Shown in pieces: positions 6,096-9,038 of a stretch of 9,038 nt of DNA (positions are counted from its first letter, which is position 1; the number at the start of each line of letters is the position of its first letter). Origin of the DNA: UBA9339 sp964535195 (lineage in GTDB: Bacteria > Pseudomonadota > Gammaproteobacteria > UBA9339); assembly GCA_964535195.1 (NCBI GenBank), contig CAZHSI010000029.1:1-9038 (forward strand), given 5' to 3'. The notes under the pieces were generated by a model that did no database searches, was not told where the DNA came from, and saw only the letters and a program-made list of their open reading frames with translations. The translations under genes and the position numbers were made by a program.

Positions 6096-6827
6096 ATGAA
6101 GATACTTTGCGTCATTCCGAGCAGGATTGGCTCCACTAGATTAACACGTAAACCATTGTTACCGATTCAAGGTAAACCGATGATTCAACTGGTTTACGAA
6201 AAAGCCAGTCAATGCAAAATTTTAGAGAAAGTTATCGTTGCTACCGATAGCAAAGAAATTGCCGAGGTGGTAAAAAACTGCGGCGGCCACGTGGAGTTTA
6301 CTAGTGCTAACTGTAAGACCGGCACTGACCGTGTGGCTGAGGTTGCAAAAAAACATGCTGACGCTGATATCGTAATTAATCTCCAAGGGGATGAGCCATT
6401 TATAAAACCTAAAATGCTTGAGCAATTGGTCGCACCCTATTTAGCCGGCGAGCGCCCTGAAATGACAACTTTGGCATATAAACTAGATATGCAAAAAGAG
6501 TTTACTGATCCGGGCATTGTGAAGGTAATTACTGATATAAACCATAATGCACTTTATTTTTCCCGCTCACCGATCCCTTATTTTAGAAATAATTCTCAAG
6601 AAAACTTACCCGTGGTGCACCACCACATGGGGCTTTATGCTTTTAGGCGCGACTTTCTTCTCCATTATACAACACTACCACAAACCCCATTAGAAATAAC
6701 TGAAGCACTAGAACAATTACGTGCCCTAGAACACGGCTATCGCATCCGGGTTTGTTTCACCGAAGAAAAAACTTTGGAAATAAATACCGCCGAAGATCTT
6801 GATAAAGCGCAAAAATTTAATGCATAA
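6096..6827 (+). CDS. kdsB: 3-deoxy-manno-octulosonate cytidylyltransferase (CMP-KDO synthetase)
   Basis: KdsB activates KDO with CTP to CMP-KDO, the donor for the inner core of lipopolysaccharide, in the cytoplasm. Its 243 residues are the usual length. Motifs in order are VIPSRIGSTRL (6-16) with K19, KTGTDR (74-79), INLQGDEPFI (94-103) with D99 as a likely metal ligand, YFSRSPIP (154-161), HHMGLYAFRR (176-185), PLEITEALEQLR (198-209) and EINTAEDL (228-235). The nucleotide loop reads RLTRKPL where RLPGKPL or RFPGKPL is usual, but the catalytic lysine is kept. GGGA ends 5 nt before the ATG. It starts 54 bp after tpiA on the same strand with no obvious terminator between, so readthrough is likely. 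Its link to nucleoside catabolism is probably only positional. Confidence 0.96.
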   Translation: MKILCVIPSRIGSTRLTRKPLLPIQGKPMIQLVYEKASQCKILEKVIVATDSKEIAEVVKNCGGHVEFTSANCKTGTDRVAEVAKKHADADIVINLQGDEPFIKPKMLEQLVAPYLAGERPEMTTLAYKLDMQKEFTDPGIVKVITDINHNALYFSRSPIPYFRNNSQENLPVVHHHMGLYAFRRDFLLHYTTLPQTPLEITEALEQLRALEHGYRIRVCFTEEKTLEINTAEDLDKAQKFNA

Positions 6828-7118
6828 AGCTTAAATTATTGAAAACCAATAATAATTATTGGGCCATTTTACATATCATCGTAAAAAGGCCGAATAAAAA
6901 GCCAGAAAATAAAATAAAAAGAATCTATAAATTTCTAACACAAGAGCACTTACATTTAGCAGCCAACAAGCACGGCGGCGGTACCAATCATTTAAACATT
7001 GCAGTCGCCTTGATAAACACCGTCGCAAGTCTCACTAAGGCACAAAGTTTCAGCTAATTTTCTATTCCATTCAGCCTAGCATGAAAAACTAGTTTAATTA
7101 TCTAAAAGAAACAGGTGT
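6828..7118. other. intergenic gap between convergent genes, no convincing gene
   Basis: Besides the inverted repeats at 6835-6862, there is one open frame on the plus strand, from a TTG at 6839 to a TAA at 7055-7057 (72 codons). It has no Shine-Dalgarno, starts inside the repeat and has no family motif that I recognise. A small palindrome AAACTAGTTT sits at 7086-7095. I see no strong terminator with a T-run for the lipoprotein gene on the minus strand. A decayed gene fragment or a small RNA cannot be excluded. Confidence 0.4.
6835..6862. repeat. overlapping AT-rich inverted repeats just after kdsB
   Basis: ATTATTG (6835-6841), CAATAAT (6847-6853) and ATTATTG (6855-6861) alternate in orientation. 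The first and second can form a 7-bp stem with loop AAAAC. The second and third form a 17-bp interrupted palindrome, CCAATAAT-A-ATTATTGG (6846-6862). The two hairpins exclude each other. A run of four T follows at 6867-6870, so the second could be a weak terminator for kdsB. A protein-binding palindrome is the alternative. Confidence 0.5.
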
Positions 7119-8549
7119 CTAACCCCACACAAAAAAGCGTAAATCTTTAACTTTTTCAACGCCGCCAAAATCTGCTAAAAGTTCATCTGCCATCTTCGAA
7201 GTCTCAACTACGGTTACTTCACCTTTAGGGGTACTAGGATTATAGTAATAGTAATTACCATTATTCTTAAACATCGCGGCTGTAACCTTATTAGCAGCCC
7301 CAACCTTTATAAATACTAAGTCATGATTCTGAATTTGCTCTAAAGTATTATTGATTTCTTGCGAAGAAGTGATTTCTTTTACATCACCACCGCCTGTAAA
7401 TCCACTCTGATGGAGAGCATCCTTAATCTGCAGAACAATATCTTCATCTTTTTTTGGAAAAACATTTTTATACTGCTGTAACAAAGTTTTTGTTGGATCA
7501 AGCGAAACCAAACTCATTCCTCCAAACATTACGCCAACAGTTTCAAATGGACCCACAACCTCAGCTAACCTAGGATAATATTGGAAAAAATAAACTGCAA
7601 AAATAAATTCATCAAAATCTTCCTTGACTAGCAAAGGTAACGCTTTATTTTCATCCCACTTGTAAATAGCATCCTCAATATTGTTAAGGTTAATATCATC
7701 ATCATAATAACCTTGCTGTTGCGATGTCTGCTCCCGTAATGTTTTAATTTGCGGATCGGTTGTAATTTTTTTATCAACTAGCCACAATATACTTAACTCA
7801 TTACCTAAATTATTTTGCCCATCTTTAAACCAAGCTATAAAACCTTTAAGATCTTCATTTTTTGGGTCAGCACTTTTCTCTAAGTATTTAACGATATTAG
7901 ATTTAATAACTTGTTGTCTTTGATTTACGCTATTTTTAGCATTAGTATCTTGATTCGGAATATTTCTAACTTCAAAAATACCGTCACCCAAATTTGCGTT
8001 ACCTACCTTAGTCGCCGCCCCATGTTCTTTCTCATCCTTTTCTAGTTCCTTATAATAACCTATCCTTTTTTTCCGTTCGAAGTCACCTGCTTTCATATTA
8101 GACGTACCAATACCGCCATCACTCCCAATAAAGCTTATGCATTGTGATTTACTCTTATTACTTATCGAGCAATGTTTTTGGAGGCCAATATCAGTACTAT
8201 AAACACTATCCTTATTGCAAGAATAACATTTGCATGCTCCGGCTTCTTTGGATTGGCAACATGTTACTTTAGATGTATTAGATGTAGGGTCATCTACTTT
8301 ACAATATAGTGAGCCATCACTCTCCTTCACAAGAAAATAATCATTGCCCAACTGTAGGCTTCCAGAGAAATGGGAACGATCTCTCACACAGAAACAATCG
8401 CCCGCACAAATAGTTCCAGCTTGTTGGAAGTTGGAGTTATCGGCTCCATCATCATTGCTTCCTCCACCATTGCTGCCACCACCACCCTTACAACCAAATA
8501 ATGAGGTCGACAACAGCACAACACAAAAATAATACAATAATTTTTTCAT
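7119..8549 (-). CDS. cysteine-rich lipoprotein of unknown function
   Basis: I do not recognise this 476-residue protein as a member of a named family. It has a lipoprotein signal: MKK, a hydrophobic core and the lipobox LFGC (17-20) with C20 lipidated. A Gly/Ser/Asn/Asp-rich linker follows at about 21-40. Residues 48-137 hold 11 cysteines (48, 52, 54, 83, 97, 98, 106, 108, 111, 127, 137), including CFC, CC and CKCYSC. The rest, 138-476, has none. The middle is charged and likely helical; the C-terminal part has an aromatic strand-like segment NYYYYNP (432-438). The start at ATG 8549 has AGG 6 nt upstream. An in-frame TTG at 8567 would put six residues before the signal peptide and is less likely. 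Expected location is the envelope, with disulfides or metal in the Cys block (inference). It faces kdsB tail to tail and seems to be a single-gene unit. Confidence 0.85.
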   Translation of the reverse strand: MKKLLYYFCVVLLSTSLFGCKGGGGSNGGGSNDDGADNSNFQQAGTICAGDCFCVRDRSHFSGSLQLGNDYFLVKESDGSLYCKVDDPTSNTSKVTCCQSKEAGACKCYSCNKDSVYSTDIGLQKHCSISNKSKSQCISFIGSDGGIGTSNMKAGDFERKKRIGYYKELEKDEKEHGAATKVGNANLGDGIFEVRNIPNQDTNAKNSVNQRQQVIKSNIVKYLEKSADPKNEDLKGFIAWFKDGQNNLGNELSILWLVDKKITTDPQIKTLREQTSQQQGYYDDDINLNNIEDAIYKWDENKALPLLVKEDFDEFIFAVYFFQYYPRLAEVVGPFETVGVMFGGMSLVSLDPTKTLLQQYKNVFPKKDEDIVLQIKDALHQSGFTGGGDVKEITSSQEINNTLEQIQNHDLVFIKVGAANKVTAAMFKNNGNYYYYNPSTPKGEVTVVETSKMADELLADFGGVEKVKDLRFFVWG

Positions 8550-8569
8550 AAGGTACCTAATATTCAATT

Positions 8570-8599
8570 GTTAGAAATTATTTTTCGGTTATGCGTCAA
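8570..8599 (-). promoter_or_regulatory. candidate promoter of the Cys-rich lipoprotein gene
   Basis: On the minus strand TTGACG (8599-8594, 5 of 6 matches) and TCTAAC (8575-8570, 4 of 6) are separated by 18 nt. The start would be near 8563, giving a leader of about 14 nt that still contains the AGG of the ribosome site. The fit is reasonable but unproven. Confidence 0.4.
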
Positions 8600-8872
8600 A
8601 ACACAAACATTGCGATAATTTAGTTTCTCCAAAAAATAAAACGCCTTTTTCTCTCACGGTCAACTTCCATTTACTTCATCACACAGCAAACTATCCGAAT
8701 AAAATAAACATTAACATTACAAAAACTCGGCCACTTCATTTCATAAAGTATAGTATATTTTTTAAAAATCTACATACGGCTGTTACCTCATAAAAATTTA
8801 AGCAATTGCTAAACAATCAATATTCATAACGCCCAACAAAAAGGCTTACCTCAATAAGGAAAATTTTTTAAA
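8600..8872. other. AT-rich intergenic DNA without a visible gene
   Basis: No open frame with a ribosome site is visible on either strand. The stretch contains AT-rich promoter-like runs (TATAGTATATTTTTT near 8749-8763) without a good -35 box. It also contains a perfect 10-bp palindrome, AGCAATTGCT (8801-8810), which could be an operator half-site pair. It separates the lipoprotein gene from plus-strand signals further right, so it probably holds divergent regulatory sequence. Confidence 0.4.
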
Positions 8873-9010
8873 ATGTTTCTATTACCCGCGGATAAAAAAA
8901 TTGGCATGATAGCTAATCTATTGATTTTTTTAAATAACCACACAGAACTATACATTACCGGGGGAAGTATCCCCTATAAAACATCCAGCAGCTCCCGCTG
9001 CAAAATCTAG
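8873..9010 (+). CDS. possible 45-residue small ORF of unknown function
   Basis: An ATG at 8873 opens 45 codons ending in TAG at 9008-9010. AAGGA lies at 8856-8860, 12 nt before the ATG, longer than ideal. The product starts MFLLPADKK, has a short hydrophobic stretch around 13-20 and ends Ser-rich. No family is recognised. Two hairpins lie within its 3' half, and a better ribosome site with ATG follows at 9034. It could be a leader peptide for that gene, a small protein, or a chance frame. Confidence 0.3.
   Translation: MFLLPADKKIGMIANLLIFLNNHTELYITGGSIPYKTSSSSRCKI
8961..9001 (+). other. two small GC-rich hairpins ahead of the 9034 start
   Basis: GGGGA-AGTA-TCCCC (8961-8974) and GCAGC-TCCC-GCTGC (8988-9001) each form a perfect 5-bp stem with a 4-nt loop, in otherwise AT-rich DNA. 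Neither is followed by a T-run, so they are not standard terminators. They lie in what would be the leader of the gene beginning at 9034. Confidence 0.4.
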
Positions 9011-9033
9011 GTATTGAAAACAAAGGGATTTAG

Positions 9034-9038
9034 ATGCA
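9034..9038 (+). CDS. probable start of a gene that runs out of the window
   Basis: AAGGGA (9023-9028) is followed after 5 nt by an ATG at 9034, with only five bases left in the window. The spacing and quality of the site fit a true translation start, but no protein sequence can be read, so the product is unknown. Confidence 0.4.

Noticed and set aside
8344..8532. Plus-strand frame rich in proline and leucine
   Set aside because: It is the antisense of the Gly/Ser linker and signal peptide of the lipoprotein gene.
1..9038. CRISPR array, transposase, integrase or toxin-antitoxin pair
   Set aside because: I found no regularly spaced direct repeats, no terminal inverted repeats with a transposase and no recognisable toxin or antitoxin.

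Overview
The window looks like chromosomal DNA from an AT-rich gammaproteobacterium. Three things support this. KdsB (CMP-KDO synthetase) and an MltA lipoprotein imply a Gram-negative cell with lipopolysaccharide. The tRNA-Tyr / tRNA-Gly(UCC) pair matches the tRNA cluster that precedes tuf in many gammaproteobacteria. The purine nucleoside phosphorylase reads very like E. coli XapA. I cannot name the genus. I see no insertion sequence, integrase, phage gene or CRISPR array.

Layout. (1) 1-245, minus strand: tRNA-Gly(UCC), cut by the window edge, and tRNA-Tyr(GUA), with a good sigma70-type promoter. That promoter starts almost on the T-run of a candidate terminator for the next gene. (2) 246-2969, minus strand: transcription order alkD-like DNA alkylation repair gene, mltA, then an Sfp-type phosphopantetheinyl transferase. 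alkD and mltA are 10 bp apart. (3) 2970-3055: a short divergent intergenic region with facing promoter candidates. (4) 3056-6827, plus strand: cdd, purine nucleoside phosphorylase, deoC, tpiA and kdsB. (5) 6828-7118: a gap between convergent genes with AT-rich inverted repeats and no convincing gene. (6) 7119-8549, minus strand: a large, unrecognised lipoprotein with a Gly/Ser linker, an 11-cysteine N-terminal block and a Cys-free C-terminal part. (7) 8550-9038: mostly non-coding AT-rich DNA. It ends in a possible 45-codon ORF, two small hairpins and what looks like the start of a plus-strand gene at 9034.

How the genes work together. The plus-strand cluster is a nucleoside salvage route leading into glycolysis. 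Cdd deaminates (deoxy)cytidine, the phosphorylase releases (deoxy)ribose 1-phosphate from purine nucleosides, DeoC splits deoxyribose 5-phosphate into acetaldehyde and glyceraldehyde 3-phosphate, and TpiA equilibrates the latter with dihydroxyacetone phosphate. Phosphopentomutase (deoB) and a pyrimidine nucleoside phosphorylase are not in the window. kdsB belongs to LPS inner-core synthesis and may simply be carried in the same transcript.

The items most worth a second look are the Cys-rich lipoprotein and a strong ribosome binding site that would give TpiA an unexpected hydrophobic N-terminal extension. I found nothing that clearly amounts to a new multi-gene system.
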